This document shows, in pieces, positions 10,990 to 25,856 of a stretch of 64,000 nucleotides of DNA. The stretch is from Ectobius pallidus (lineage: Eukaryota; Arthropoda; Insecta; Blattodea; Ectobiidae): assembly GCA_964059195.1 (NCBI GenBank), contig CAXKWD010000015.1, positions 434,001-498,000 on the forward strand, written 5' to 3'. How positions within the stretch are numbered: the first letter of the stretch is position 1; each line of letters begins with the position of its first letter. Under the pieces are notes generated by a model. It did not search any database. It saw nothing but the letters and a program-made list of their open reading frames with translations, and was not told the DNA's origin. Position numbers and translations under genes: made by a program.

Positions 10990-13900
10990 ATGACATTGCT
11001 AGGCAACAGTTTCGTATTTGGAGATGGCATTGCTAAGCTACAGTTCCTTGTTCAAAATGTCAATGCTAAGCAACAGTCAGGTGTTTTAAAAACTTCATTG
11101 CTAAGCAACAGTTTCCGGTTTAGACTGGCATCGCTAGGCAACACTTTTGTGATAGAAAAATCTAATTGTTAGGCAGCCAAATTGTCTTTAAAAGTTACAT
11201 TGCTAGGAAAAGTTACGACTTTGAAAAATGCATTGAAAGGTAAAGGTTTTGTGTCAGAAATTGACATTGCTCCGCAACAGTATCTTTTTTTAAAAGCTTC
11301 TAATAGGTAGCAATATTGTGTTTAAAAATGACATTGCTAAGCAACAGTTCTTTTTGACGACATTGCTAGGCAACAGTTTCCGGTTTAGACTGGCATGGCT
11401 AGGCAAAACTTTCGTGATAGAAAAATTACATTGTTAGGCAGACAAATAGTATTTAAAAATTACATTGCTAGGAAAACGTTTCGTCTTCGAATAAAGCATT
11501 GAAATGTAAACGTTTTGTGTCTGAAATTGACATAGCTACGCAACAGTATATATTTTAAAAGTTTATAATAGGTAGCAATATTGTGTTTATAAATGACATT
11601 GCTAAGAAAAGTTATTTTTTATGACATTGCTAGGCAACAGTTTCCGGTTTAAAATGGCATTGCTAGGCAACACTTTCGTGTTTTAAAACTCATTGCTAGG
11701 CAACAGTATTCTTTCTGTTCAAGCAAAATTTACAACCCATGTTTTGCCATTAGCATTTCACCGATATTTTCATTGTATGTATTGATCATTGAGGGATTAA
11801 AAACTATTCCTTATAGATGACATTGCTAGGCAACAGTTTCGTATTTGGAGATGGCATTGCTAAGCTACAGTTTCTTGTTCAAGATGTCAATGCTAAGCAA
11901 CAGTCAGGTGTTTTAAAAACATCATTGCTAAGCAACAGTTTCCGGTTTAGACTGGCATCGCTAGGCAACACTTTTGTGATAGAAAAATCTAATTGTTAGG
12001 CAGCCAAATTGTCTTTAAAAGTTACATTGCTAGGAAAAGTTACGACTTTGAAAAATGCATTGAAAGGTAAAGGTTTTGTGTCAGAAATTGACATATCTCC
12101 GCAACAGTATCTTTTTTTAAAAGCTTTTAATAGGTAGCAATATTATGATTAAAAATGACATTGCTAAGCAACAGATCTTTTTGATGAGATTGCTAGGCAA
12201 CAGTTTCCGGTTTAGACTGGCATGGCTAGGCAAAACTTTCGTGATAGAAAAATTACATTGTTAGGCAGCCAAATAGTATTTAAAAATTACATTGCTAGGA
12301 TAAAGTTTCGTCTTTGAATAATGCATTGAAATGTAAAAGTTTGGTGTCTGAAATTGACATAGCTACGCAACAGTATATATTTTAAAAGTTTATAATAGGT
12401 AGCAATATTGTGTTTATAAATGACATTGCTAAGAAAAGTTATTTTTTATGACATTGCTAGGCAACAGTTTCCGGTTTAAAATGGCATTGCTAGGCAACAC
12501 TTTCGTGTTAAAACTCATTGCTAGGCAACAGTATTCTTTCTATTCAAGCAAAATTTACAACCCATGTTTTGCCATTAGCATTTCACCGATATTTTCATTG
12601 TATGTATTGATCATGGAGGGATTAAAAACTATTCCTTATAGATGACATTCCTAGGCAACTGTTTCGTATTTGGAGATGGCATTGCTAAGCTAAAGTTTCT
12701 TGTTCAAAATGTCAATGCTAAGCAACAGTCAGGTGTTTTAAAAACTTCATTGCTAAGCAACAGTTTCCGGTTTAGACTGGCATCGCTAGGCAACACTTTT
12801 GTGATGGAAAAATCTAATTGTTAGGCAGCCAAATTGTCTTTAAAAGTTACATTGCTAGGAAAAGTTACGACATTGAAAAATGCATTGAAAGGTAAAGGTT
12901 TTGTGTCAGAAATTGACATTGCTCCGCAACAGTATCTTTTTTAAAAGCTTCTAATAGGTAGCAATATTGTGTTTAAAAATGACATTGCTAAGCAACAGTT
13001 CTTTTTGACGACATTGCTAGGCAACAGTTTCCGGTTTAGACTGGCATGGCTAGGCAAAACTTTCGTGATAGAAAAATTACATTGTTAGGCAGACAAATAG
13101 TATTTAAAAATTACATTGCTAGGAAAACGATTCGTCTTCGAATAATGCATTGAAATGTAAACGTTTTGTGTCTGAAATTGACATAGCTACGCAACAGTAT
13201 ATATTTTAAAAGTTTATAAAGGTAGCAATATTGTGTTTATAAATGACATTGCTAAGAAAAGTTATTTTTTATGACATTGCTAGGCAACAGTTTCCGGTTT
13301 AAAATGGCATTGCTAGGCAACACTTTCGTGTTTTAAAAATCATTGCTAGGCAACAGTATTCTTTCTGTTCAAGCAAAATTTACAACCCATGTTTTGCCAT
13401 TAGCATTTCACCGATATTTTCATTGTATGTATTGATCATTGAGGGATTAAAAACTATTCCTTATAGATGACATTGCTAGGCAACAGTTTCGTATTTGGAG
13501 ATGGCATTGCTAAGCTACAGTTTCTTGTTCAAAATGTCAATGCTAAGCAACAGTCAGGTGTTTTAAAAACTTCATTGCTAAGCAACAGTTTCCGGTTTAG
13601 ACTGGCATCGCTAGGCAACACTTTTGTGATAGAAATATCTAATTGTTAGGCAGCCAAATTGTCTTTAAAAGTTACATTGCTAGGAAAAGTTACGACTTTG
13701 AAAAATGCATTGAAAGGTAAAGGTTTTTTGTCCGAAATTGACATTGCTACGCATCTATCTTTTTTTAAAAGCTTTTAATAGGTAGCAATATTATGTTTAA
13801 GAATGACATTGCTAACCAACAGATCTTTTTGATGACTTTTCTAGGCAACAGTTTCCGGTTTAGACTGGCATGGCTAGGCAAAACTTTCGTGATAGAAAAA

Positions 13901-15944
13901 TTACATTGTTAGGCAGCCAAATTGTATTTAAAAATTACATTGCTATTAAAAAGTTTCACTTTGAAAAATGCATTGAAATGTAAAAGTTTTGTGTCTGAAA
14001 TTGACATTGCTACGCAACAGTATATTTTTTTAAAAGTTTATAATAGGTAGCAATATTGTGTTTAAAAATGACATTGCTAAGCAACAGTTCTTTTTGACGA
14101 CATTGCTAGGCAACAGTTCCCGGTTTAAAATGGCATTGCTAGGCAACACTTTCGTGTTTTAAAACTCATTGCTAGGCAACAGTATTCTTTCTGTTCAAGC
14201 AAAATTTACAACCCATGTTTTGCCATTAGCATTTCACCGATATTTTCAGTGTATGTATTGATCATTGAGGGATTAAAAACTATTCCTTATAGATGACATT
14301 GCTAGGCAACAGTTTCGTATTTGGAGATGGCATTGCTAAGCTACAGTTTCTTGTTCAAGATGTCAATGCTAAGCAACAGTCAGGTGTTTTAAAAACATCA
14401 TTGCTAAGCAACAGTTTCCGGTTTAGACTGGCATCGCGAGGCAACACTTTTGTGATAGAAAAATCTAATTGTTAGGCAGCCAAATTGTCTTTAAAAGTTA
14501 CATTGCTAGGAAAAGTTACGACTTTGAAAAATGCATTGAAAGGTAAAGGTTTTGTGTCAGAAATTGACATATCTCCGCAACAGTATCTTTTTTTAAAAGC
14601 TTTTAATAGGTAGCAATATTATGATTCAAAATGACATTGCTAAGCAACAGATCTTTTTGATGACATTGCTAGGCAACAGTTTCCGGTTTAGACTGGCATG
14701 GCTAGGCAAAACTTTCGTGATGGAAAAATTACATTGTTAGGCAGCCAAATAGTATTTAAAAATTACATTGCTAGGAAAAAGTTTCGTCTTTGAATAATGC
14801 ATTGAAATGTAAAAGTTTGGTGTCTGAAATTGACATAGCTACGCAACAGTATATATTTTAAAAGTTTATAATAGGTAGCAATATTGTGTTTATAAATGAC
14901 ATTGCTAAGAAAAGTTATTTTATATGACATTGCTAGGCAACAGTTTCCGGTTTAAAATGGCATTGCTAGGCAACACTTTCGTGTTAAAACTCATTGCTAG
15001 GCAACAGTATTCTTTCTATTCAAGCAAAATTTACAACCCATGTTTTGCCATTAGCATTTCACCGATATTTTCATTGTATGTATTGATGATTGAGGGATTA
15101 AAAACTATTCCTTATAGATGACGTTCCTAGGCAACAGTTTCGTATTTGGAGATGGCATTGCTATGCTACTGTTTCTTGTTCAAAATGTCAATGCTAAGCA
15201 ACAGTCAGGTGTTTTAAAAACTTCATTGCTAAGCAACAGTTTCCGGTTTAGACTGGCATCGCTAGGCAACACTTTTGTGATAGAAAAATTTAATTGTTGG
15301 CAGCCAAATTGTCCTTAAAAGTTACATTGCTAGGAAAAGTTACGACTTTGAAAAATGCATTGAAAGGTAAAGGTTTTTTGACCGAAATTGACATTGCTAC
15401 GCAACAGTATCTTTTTTTAAAAGCTTTTAATAGGTAGCAATATTATGTTTAAGAATGACATTGCTAAGCAACAGATCTTTTTGATGACTTTGCTAGGCAA
15501 CAGTTTCCGGTTTAGACTGGCATGGCTAGGCAAAACTTTCGTGATAGAAAAATTACATTGTTAGGCAGCCAAATTGTATTTAAAAGTTACATTGCTAGGA
15601 AAAGTTACGACTTTGAATAATGCATTGAAATGTAAAAGTTTTGTGTCTGAAATTGACATTGCTACGCAACAGTATATTTTTATAAAAGTTTATAATAGGT
15701 AGCAATATTGTGTTTAAAAATGACATTGCTAAGCAACAGTTCTTTTTGACGACATTGCTAGGCAACAGTTCCCGGTTTAAAATGGCATTGCTAGGCAACA
15801 CTTTCGTGTTTTAAAACTCATTGCTAGGCAACAGTATTCTTTCTATTCAAGCAAAATTTACAACCCATGTTTTGCCATTAGCATTTCACCGATATTTTCA
15901 TTGTATGTATTGATCATTGAGGGATTAAAAACTATTCCCTATAG
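10990..15944. repeat. Hexameric HOR unit 1 (4,955 bp)
   Basis: Monomers at 10,990, 11,817, 12,642, 13,467, 14,293 and 15,118. Markers in order: CCTTGTTCAAAATG; AAGATGTC with GATGAGATTGC; CCTAGGCAACTG with GCTAAAG and GTGATGG; GATAGAAATATC; AAGATGTC with ATGATTCAAAATG; ACGTTCCTAGG with CTATGCTACTG. The fourth monomer carries a patch (~13,720-13,870) unlike its counterparts in later units. Confidence 0.82.
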
Positions 15945-18900
15945 ATGACATTGCTAGGCAACAGTTTCGTATTTGGAGATGGCATTGCTAAGCTACAGTT
16001 CCTTGTTCAAAATGTCAATGCTAAGCAACAGTCAGGTGTTTTAAAAACTTCATTGCTAAGCAACAGTTTCCGGTTTAGACTGGCATCGCTAGGCAACACT
16101 TTTGTGATAGAAAAATCTAATTGTTAGGCAGCCAAATTGTCTTTAAAAGTTACATTGCTAGGAAAAGTTACGACTTTGAAAAATGCATTGAAAGGTAAAG
16201 GTTTTGTGTCAGAAATTGACATTGCTCCGCAACAGTATCTTTTTTTAAAAGCTTCTAATAGGTAGCAATATTGTGTTTAAAAATGACATTGCTAAGCAAC
16301 AGTTCTTTTTGACGACATTGCTAGGCAACAGTTTCCGGTTTAGACTGGCATGGCTAGGCAAAACTTTCGTGATAGAAAAATTACATTGTTAGGCAGACAA
16401 ATAGTATTTAAAAATTACATTGCTAGGAAAACGTTTCGTCTTCGAATAAAGCATTGAAATGTAAACGTTTTGTGTCTGAAATTGACATAGCTACGCAACA
16501 GTATATATTTTAAAAGTTTATAATAGGTAGCAATATTGTGTTTATAAATGACATTGCTAAGAAAAGTTATTTTTTATGACATTGCTAGGCAACAGTTTCC
16601 GGTTTAAAATGGCATTGCTAGGCAACACTTTCGTGTTTTAAAACTCATTGCTAGGCAACAGTATTCTTTCTGTTCAAGCAAAATTTACAACCCATGTTTT
16701 GCCATTAGCATTTCACCGATATTTTCATTGTATGTATTGATCATTGAGGGATTAAAAACTATTCCTTATAGATGACATTGCTAGGCAACAGTTTCGTATT
16801 TGGAGATGGCATTGCTAAGCTACAGTTTCTTGTTCAAGATGTCAATGCTAAGCAACAGTCAGGTGTTTTAAAAAATCATTGCTAAGCAACAGTTTCCGGT
16901 TTAGACTGGCATCGCTAGGCAACACTTTTGTGATAGAAAAATCTAATTGTTAGGCAGCCAAATTGTCTTTAAAAGTTACATTGCTAGGAAAAGTTACGAC
17001 TTTGAAAAATGCATTGAAAGGTAAAGGTTTTGTGTCAGAAATTGACATATCTCCGCAACAGTATCTTTTTTTAAAAGCTTTTAATAGGTAGCAATATTAT
17101 GATTAAAAATGACATTGCTAAGCAACAGATCTTTTTGATGAGATTGCTAGGCAACAGTTTCCGGTTTAGACTGGCATCGCTAGGCAAAACTTTCGTGATA
17201 GAAAAATTACATTGTTAGGCAGCCAAATAGTATTTAAAAATTACATTGCTAGGAAAAAGTTTCGTCTTTGAATAATGCATTGAAATGTAAAAGTTTGGTG
17301 TCTGAAATTGACATAGCTACGCAACAGTATATATTTTAAAAGTTTATAATAGGTAGCAATATTGTGTTTATAAATGACATTGCTAAGAAAAGTTATTTTT
17401 TATGACATTGCTAGGCAACAGTTTCCGGTTTAAAATGGCATTGCTAGGCAACACTTTCGTGTTAAAACTCATTGCTAGGCAACAGTATTCTTTCTATTCA
17501 AGCAAAATTTACAACCCATGTTTTGCCATTAGCATTTCACCGATATTTTCATTGTATGTATTGATCATGGAGGGATTAAAAACTATTCCTTATAGATGAC
17601 ATTCCTAGGCAACTGTTTCGTATTTGGAGATGGCATTGCTAAGCTAAAGTTTCTTGTTCAAAATGTCAATGCTAAGCAACAGTCAGGTGTTTTAAAAACT
17701 TCATTGCTAAGCAACAGTTTCCGGTTTAGACTGGCATCGCTAGGCAACACTTTTGTGATGGAAAAATCTAATTGTTAGGCAGCCAAATTGTCTTTAAAAG
17801 TTACATTGCTAGGAAAAGTTACGACATTGAAAAATGCATTGAAAGGTAAAGGTTTTGTGTCAGAAATTGACATTGCTCCGCAACAGTATCTTTTTTAAAA
17901 GCTTCTAATAGGTAGCAATATTGTGTTTAAAAATGACATTGCTAAGCAACAGTTCTTTTTGACGACATTGCTAGGCAACAGTTTCCGGTTTAGACTGGCA
18001 TGGCTAGGCAAAACTTTCGTGATAGAAAAATTACATTGTTAGGCAGACAAATAGTATTTAAAAATTACATTGCTAGGAAAACGATTCGTCTTCGAATAAT
18101 GCATTGAAATGTAAACGTTTTGTGTCTGAAATTGACATAGCTACGCAACAGTATATATTTTAAAAGTTTATAAAGGTAGCAATATTGTGTTTATAAATGA
18201 CATTGCTAAGAAAAGTTATTTTTTATGACATTGCTAGGCAACAGTTTCCGGTTTAAAATGGCATTGCTAGGCAACACTTTCGTGTTTTAAAACTCATTGC
18301 TAGGCAACAGTATTCTTTCTGTTCAAGCAAAATTTACAACCCATGTTTTGCCATTAGCATTTCACCGATATTTTCATTGTATGTATTGATCATTGAGGGA
18401 TTAAAAACTATTCCTTATAGATGACATTGCTAGGCAACAGTTTCGTATTTGGAGATGGCATTGCTAAGCTACAGTTTCTTGTTCAAAATGTCAATGCTAA
18501 GCAACAGTCAGGTGTTTTAAAAACTTCATTGCTAAGCAACAGTTTCCGGTTTAGACTGGCATCGCTAGGCAACACTTTTGTGATAGAAATATCTAATTGT
18601 TAGGCAGCCAAATTGTCTTTAAAAGTTACATTGCTAGGAAAAGTTACGACTTTGAAAAATGCATTGAAAGGTAAAGGTTTTGTGTCAGAAATTAACATTG
18701 CTCCGCAACAGTATCTTTTTTTAAAAGCTTTTAGTAGGTAGCAATATTATGTTTAAAAATGACATTGCTAAGCAACAGATCTTTTTGATGACATTGCTAG
18801 GCAACAGTTTCCGGTTTAGACTGGCATGGCTAGGCAAAATTTTCGTGATAGAAAAATTACATTGTTAGGCAGCCAAATTGTATTTAAAAATTACATTGCT

Positions 18901-20900
18901 ATTAAAAAGTTTCACTTTGAAAAATGCATTGAAATGTAAAAGTTTTGTGTCTGAAATTGACATTGCTACGCAACAGTATATTTTTTTAAAAGTTTATAAT
19001 AGGTAGCAATATTGTGTTTAAAAATGACATTGCTAAGCAACAGTTCTTTTTGACGACATTGCTAGGCAACAGTTCCCGGTTTAAAATGGCATTGCTAGTC
19101 AACACTTTCGTGTTTTAAAACTCATTGCTAGGCAACAGTATTCTTTCTGTTCAAGCAAAATTTACAACCCATGTTTTGCCATTAGCATTTCACCGATATT
19201 TTCAGTGTATGTATTGATCATTGAGGGATTAAAAACTATTCCTTATAGATGACATTGCTAGGCAACAGTTTCGTATTTGGAGATGGCATTGCTAAGCTAC
19301 AGTTTCTTGTTCAAGATGTCAATGCTAAGCAACAGTCAGGTGTTTTAAAAACATCATTGCTAAGCAACAGTTTCCGGTTTAGACTGGCATCGCTAGGCAA
19401 CACTTTTGTGATAGAAAAATCTAATTGTTAGGCAGCCAAATTGTCTTTAAAAGTTACATTGCTAGGAAAAGTTACGACTTTGAAAAATGCATTGAAAGGT
19501 AAAGGTTTTGTGTCAGAAATTGACATATCTCCGCAACAGTATCTTTTTTTAAAAGCTTTTAATAGGTAGCAATATTATGATTCAAAATGACATTGCTAAG
19601 CAACAGATCTTTTTGATGACATTGCTAGGCAACAGTTTCCGGTTTAGACTGGCATGGCTAGGCAAAACTTTCGTGATGGAAAAATTACATTGTTAGGCAG
19701 CCAAATAGTATTTAAAAATTACATTGCTAGGAAAAAGTTTCGTCTTTGAATAATGCATTGAAATGTAAAAGTTTGGTGTCTGAAATTGACATAGCTACGC
19801 AACAGTATATATTTTAAAAGTTTATAATAGGTAGCAATATTGTGTTTATAAATGACATTGCTAAGAAAAGTTATTTTATATGACATTGCTAGGCAACAGT
19901 TTCCGGTTTAAAATGGCATTGCTAGGCAACACTTTCGTGTTAAAACTCATTGCTAGGCAACAGTATTCTTTCTATTCAAGCAAAATTTACAACCCATGTT
20001 TTGCCATTAGCATTTCACCGATATTTTCATTGTATGTATTGATGATTGAGGGATTAAAAACTATTCCTTATAGATGACGTTCCTAGGCAACAGTTTCGTA
20101 TTTGGAGATGGCATTGCTATGCTACTGTTTCTTGTTCAAAATGTCAATGCTAAGCAACAGTCAGGTGTTTTAAAAACTTCATTGCTAAGCAACAGTTTCC
20201 GGTTTAGACTGGCATCGCTAGGCAACACTTTTGTGATAGAAAAATTTAATTGTTGGCAGCCAAATTGTCCTTAAAAGTTACATTGCTAGGAAAAGTTACG
20301 ACTTTGAAAAATGCATTGAAAGGTAAAGGTTTTTTGACCGAAATTGACATTGCTACGCAACAGTATCTTTTTTTAAAAGCTTTTAATAGGTAGCAATATT
20401 ATGTTTAAGAATGACATTGCTAAGCAACAGATCTTTTTGATGACTTTGCTAGGCAACAGTTTCCGGTTTAGACTGGCATGGCTAGGCAAAACTTTCGTGA
20501 TAGAAAAATTACATTGTTAGGCAGCCAAATTGTATTTAAAAGTTACATTGCTAGGAAAAGTTACGACTTTGAATAATGCATTGAAATGTAAAAGTTTTGT
20601 GTCTGAAATTGACATTGCTACGCAACAGTATATTTTTATAAAAGTTTATAATAGGTAGCAATATTGTGTTTAAAAATGACATTGCTAAGCAACAGTTCTT
20701 TTTGACGACATTGCTAGGCAACAGTTCCCGGTTTAAAATGGCATTGCTAGGCAACACTTTCGTGTTTTAAAACTCATTGCTAGGCAAAAGTATTCTTTCT
20801 ATTCAAGCAAAATTTACAACCCATGTTTTGCCATTAGCATTTCACCGATATTTTCATTGTATGTATTGATCATTGAGGGATTAAAAACTATTCCCTATAG
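15945..20900. repeat. Hexameric HOR unit 2 (4,956 bp)
   Basis: Monomers at 15,945, 16,772, 17,596, 18,421, 19,249 and 20,074, in the same marker order as the unit before. The second is 824 bp because a base is missing near 16,872 (AAAAAATCATTG in place of AAAAACATCATTG). The fourth has GTCAGAAATTAACATTGC and TTTTAGTAGG where unit 1 has the patch. Confidence 0.85.
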
Positions 20901-23900
20901 ATGACATTGCTAGGCAACAGTTTCGTATTTGGAGATGGCATTGCTAAGCTACAGTTCCTTGTTCAAAATGTCAATGCTAAGCAACAGTCAGGTGTTTTAA
21001 AAACTTCATTGCTAAGCAACAGTTTCCGGTTTAGACTGGCATCGCTAGGCAACACTTTTGTGATAGAAAAATCTAATTGTTAGGCAGCCAAATTGTCTTT
21101 AAAAGTTACATTGCTAGGAAAAGTTACGACTTTGAAAAATGCATTGAAAGGTAAAGGTTTTGTGTCAGAAATTGACATTGCTCCGCAACAGTATCTTTTT
21201 TTAAAAGCTTCTAATAGGTAGCAATATTGTGTTTAAAAATGACATTGCTAAGCAACAGTTCTTTTTGACGACATTGCTAGGCAACAGTTTCCGGTTTAGA
21301 CTGGCATGGCTAGGCAAAACTTTCGTGATAGAAAAATTACATTGTTAGGCAGACAAATAGTATTTAAAAATTACATTGCTAGGAAAACGTTTCGTCTTCG
21401 AATAAAGCATTGAAATGTAAACGTTTTGTGTCTGAAATTGACATAGCTACGCAACAGTATATATTTTAAAAGTTTATAATAGGTAGCAATATTGTGTTTA
21501 TAAATGACATTGCTAAGAAAAGTTATTTTTTATGACATTGCTAGGCAACAGTTTCCGGTTTAAAATGGCATTGCTAGGCAACACTTTCGTGTTTTAAAAC
21601 TCATTGCTAGGCAACAGTATTCTTTCTGTTCAAGCAAAATTTACAACCCATGTTTTGCCATTAGCATTTCACCGATATTTTCATTGTATGTATTGATCAT
21701 TGAGGGATTAAAAACTATTCCTTATAGATGACATTGCTAGGCAACAGTTTCGTATTTGGAGATGGCATTGCTAAGCTACAGTTTCTTGTTCAAGATGTCA
21801 ATGCTAAGCAACAGTCAGGTGTTTTAAAAACATCATTGCTAAGCAACAGTTTCCGGTTTAGACTGGCATCGCTAGGCAACACTTTTGTGATAGAAAAATC
21901 TAATTGTTAGGCAGCCAAATTGTCTTTAAAAGTTACATTGCTAGGAAAAGTTACGACTTTGAAAAATGCATTGAAAGGTAAAGGTTTTGTGTCAGAAATT
22001 GACATATCTCCGCAACAGTATCTTTTTTTAAAAGCTTTTAATAGGTAGCAATATTATGATTAAAAATGACATTGCTAAGCAACAGATCTTTTTGATGACA
22101 TTGCTAGGCAACAGTTTCCGGTTTAGACTGGCATGGCTAGGCAAAACTTTCGTGATAGAAAAATTACATTGTTAGGCAGCCAAATAGTATTTAAAAATTA
22201 CATTGCTAGGAAAAAGTTTCGTCTTTGAATAATGCATTGAAATGTAAAAGTTTGGTGTCTGAAATTGACATAGCTACGCAACAGTATATATTTTAAAAGT
22301 TTATAATAGGTAGCAATATTGTGTTTATAAATGACATTGCTAAGAAAAGTTATTTTTTATGACATTGCTAGGCAACAGTTTCCGGTTTAAAATGGCATTG
22401 CTAGGCAACACTTTCGTGTTAAAACTCATTGCTAGGCAACAGTATTCTTTCTATTCAAGCAAAATTTACAACCCATGTTTTGCCATTAGCATTTCACCGA
22501 TATTTTCATTGTATGTATTGATCATGGAGGGATTAAAAACTATTCCTTATAGATGACATTCCTAGGCAACTGTTTCGTATTTGGAGATGGCATTGCTAAG
22601 CTAAAGTTTCTTGTTCAAAATGTCAATGCTAAGCAACAGTCAGGTGTTTTAAAAACTTCATTGCTAAGCAACAGTTTCCGGTTTAGACTGGCATCGCTAG
22701 GCAACACTTTTGTGATGGAAAAATCTAATTGTTAGGCAGCCAAATTGTCTTTAAAAGTTACATTGCTAGGAAAAGTTACGACATTGAAAAATGCATTGTA
22801 AGGTAAAGGTTTTGTGTCAGAAATTGACATTGCTCCGCAACAGTATCTTTTTTAAAAGCTTCTAATAGGTAGCAATATTGTGTTTAAAAATGACATTGCT
22901 AAGCAACAGTTCTTTTTGACGACATTGCTAGGCAACAGTTTCCGGTTTAGACTGGCATGGCTAGGCAAAACTTTCGTGATAGAAAAATTACATTGTTAGG
23001 CAGACAAATAGTATTTAAAAATTACATTGCTAGGAAAACGATTCGTCTTCGAATAATGCATTGAAATGTAAACGTTTTGTGTCTGAAATTGACATAGCTA
23101 CGCAACAGTATATATTTTAAAAGTTTATAAAGGTAGCAATATTGTGTTTATAAATGACATTGCTAAGAAAAGTTATTTTTTATGACATTGCTAGGCAACA
23201 GTTTCCGGTTTAAAATGGCATTGCTAGGCAACACTTTCGTGTTTTAAAACTCATTGCTAGGCAACAGTATTCTTTCTGTTCAAGCAAAATTTACAACCCA
23301 TGTTTTGCCATTAGCATTTCACCGATATTTTCATTGTATGTATTGATCATTGAGGGATTAAAAACTATTCCTTATAGATGACATTGCTAGGCAACAGTTT
23401 CGTATTTGGAGATGGCATTGCTAAGCTACAGTTTCTTGTTCAAAATGTCAATGCTAAGCAACAGTCAGGTGTTTTAAAAACTTCATTGCTAAGCAACAGT
23501 TTCCGGTTTAGACTGGCATCGCTAGGCAACACTTTTGTGATAGAAATATCTAATTGTTAGGCAGCCAAATTGTCTTTAAAAGTTACATTGCTAGGAAAAG
23601 TTACGACTTTGAAAATTGCATTGAAAGGTAAAGGTTTTGTGTCAGAAATTGACATTGCTCCGCAACAGTATCTTTTTTTAAAAGCTTTTAGTAGGTAGCA
23701 ATATTATGTTTAAAAATGACATTGCTAAGCAACAGATCTTTTTGATGACATTGCTAGGCAACAGTTTCCGGTTTAGACTGGCATGGCTAGGCAAAATTTT
23801 CGTGATAGAAAAATTACATTGTTAGGCAGCCAAATTGTATTTAAAAATTACATTGCTATTAAAAAGTTTCACTTTGAAAAATGCATTGAAATGTAAAAGT

Positions 23901-25856
23901 TTTGTGTCTGAAATTGACATTGCTACGCAACAGTATATTTTTTTAAAAGTTTATAATAGGTAGCAATATTGTGTTTAAAAATGACATTGCTAAGCAACAG
24001 TTCTTTTTGACGACATTGCTAGGCAACAGTTCCCGGTTTAAAATGGCATTGCTAGGCAACACTTTCGTGTTTTAAAACTCATTGCTAGGCAACAGTATTC
24101 TTTCTGTTCAAGCAAAATTTACAACCCATGTTTTGCCATTAGCATTTCACCGATATTTTCAGTGTATGTATTGATCATTGAGGGATTAAAAACTATTCCT
24201 TATAGATGACATTGCTAGGCAACAGTTTCGTATTTGGAGATGGCATTGCTAAGCTACAGTTTCTTGTTCAAGATGTCAATGCTAAGCAACAGTCAGGTGT
24301 TTTAAAAACATCATTGCTAAGCAACAGTTTCCGGTTTAGACTGGCATCGCTAGGCAACACTTTTGTGATAGAAAAATCTAATTGTTAGGCAGCCAAATTG
24401 TCTTTAAAAGTTACATTGCTAGGAAAAGTTACGACTTTGAAAAATGCATTGAAAGGTAAAGGTTTTGTGTCAGAAATTGACATATCTCCGCAACAGTATC
24501 TTTTTTTAAAAGCTTTTAATAGGTAGCAATATTATGATTCAAAATGACATTGCTAAGCAACAGATCTTTTTGATGACATTGCTAGGCAACAGTTTCCGGT
24601 TTAGACTGGCATGGCTAGGCAAAACTTTCGTGATGGAAAAATTACATTGTTAGGCAGCCAAATAGTATTTAAAAATTACATTGCTAGGAAAAAGTTTCGT
24701 CTTTGAATAATGCATTGAAATGTAAAAGTTTGGTGTCTGAAATTGACATAGCTACGCAACAGTATATATTTTAAAAGTTTATAATAGGTAGCAATATTGT
24801 GTTTATAAATGACATTGCTAAGAAAATTATTTTATATGACATTGCTAGGCAACAGTTTCCGGTTTAAAATGGCATTGCTAGGCAACACTTTCGTGTTAAA
24901 ACTCATTGCTAGGCAACAGTATTCTTTCTATTCAAGCAAAATTTACAACCCATGTTTTGCCATTAGCATTTCACCGATATTTTCATTGTATGTATTGATG
25001 ATTGAGGGATTAAAAACTATTCCTTATAGATGACGTTCCTAGGCAACAGTTTCGTATTTGGAGATGGCATTGCTATGCTACTGTTTCTTGTTCAAAATGT
25101 CAATGCTAAGCAACAGTCAGGTGTTTTAAAAACTTAATTGCTAAGCAACAGTTTCCGGTTTAGACTGGCATCGCTAGGCAACACTTTTGTGATAGAAAAA
25201 TTTAATTGTTGGCAGCCAAATTGTCCTTAAAAGTTACATTGCTAGGAAAAGTTACGACTTTGAAAAATGCATTGAAAGGTAAAGGTTTTTTGACCGAAAT
25301 TGACATTGCTACGCAACAGTATCTTTTTTTAAAAGCTTTTAATAGGTAGCAATATTATGTTTAAGAATGACATTGCTAAGCAACAGATCTTTTTGATGAC
25401 TTTGCTAGGCAACAGTTTCCGGTTTAGACTGGCATGGCTAGGCAAAACTTTCGTGATAGAAAAATTACATTGTTAGGCAGCCAAATTGTATTTAAAAGTT
25501 ACATTGCTAGGAAAAGTTACGACTTTGAATAATGCATTGAAATGTAAAAGTTTTGTGTCTGAAATTGACATTGCTACGCAACAGTATATTTTTATAAAAG
25601 TTTATAATAGGTAGCAATATTGTGTTTAAAAATGACATTGCTAAGCAACAGTTCTTTTTGACGACATTGCTTTTCAACAGTTCCCGGTTTAAAATGGCAT
25701 TGCTAGGCAACACTTTCGTGTTTTAAAACTCATTGCTAGGCAACAGTATTCTTTCTATTCAAGCAAAATTTACAACCCATGTTTTGCCATTAGCATTTCA
25801 CCGATATTTTCATTGTATGTATTGATCATTGAGGGATTAAAAACTATTCCCTATAG
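20901..25856. repeat. Hexameric HOR unit 3 (4,956 bp)
   Basis: Monomers at 20,901, 21,728, 22,553, 23,378, 24,206 and 25,030. New variants are GCATTGTAAGG (22,795), GAAAATTGCA (23,611), AACTTAATTG (25,131) and TTTTCAACAG (25,671). All four recur 9,910-9,911 bp downstream, which ties this unit to the later duplicate. Confidence 0.85.
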
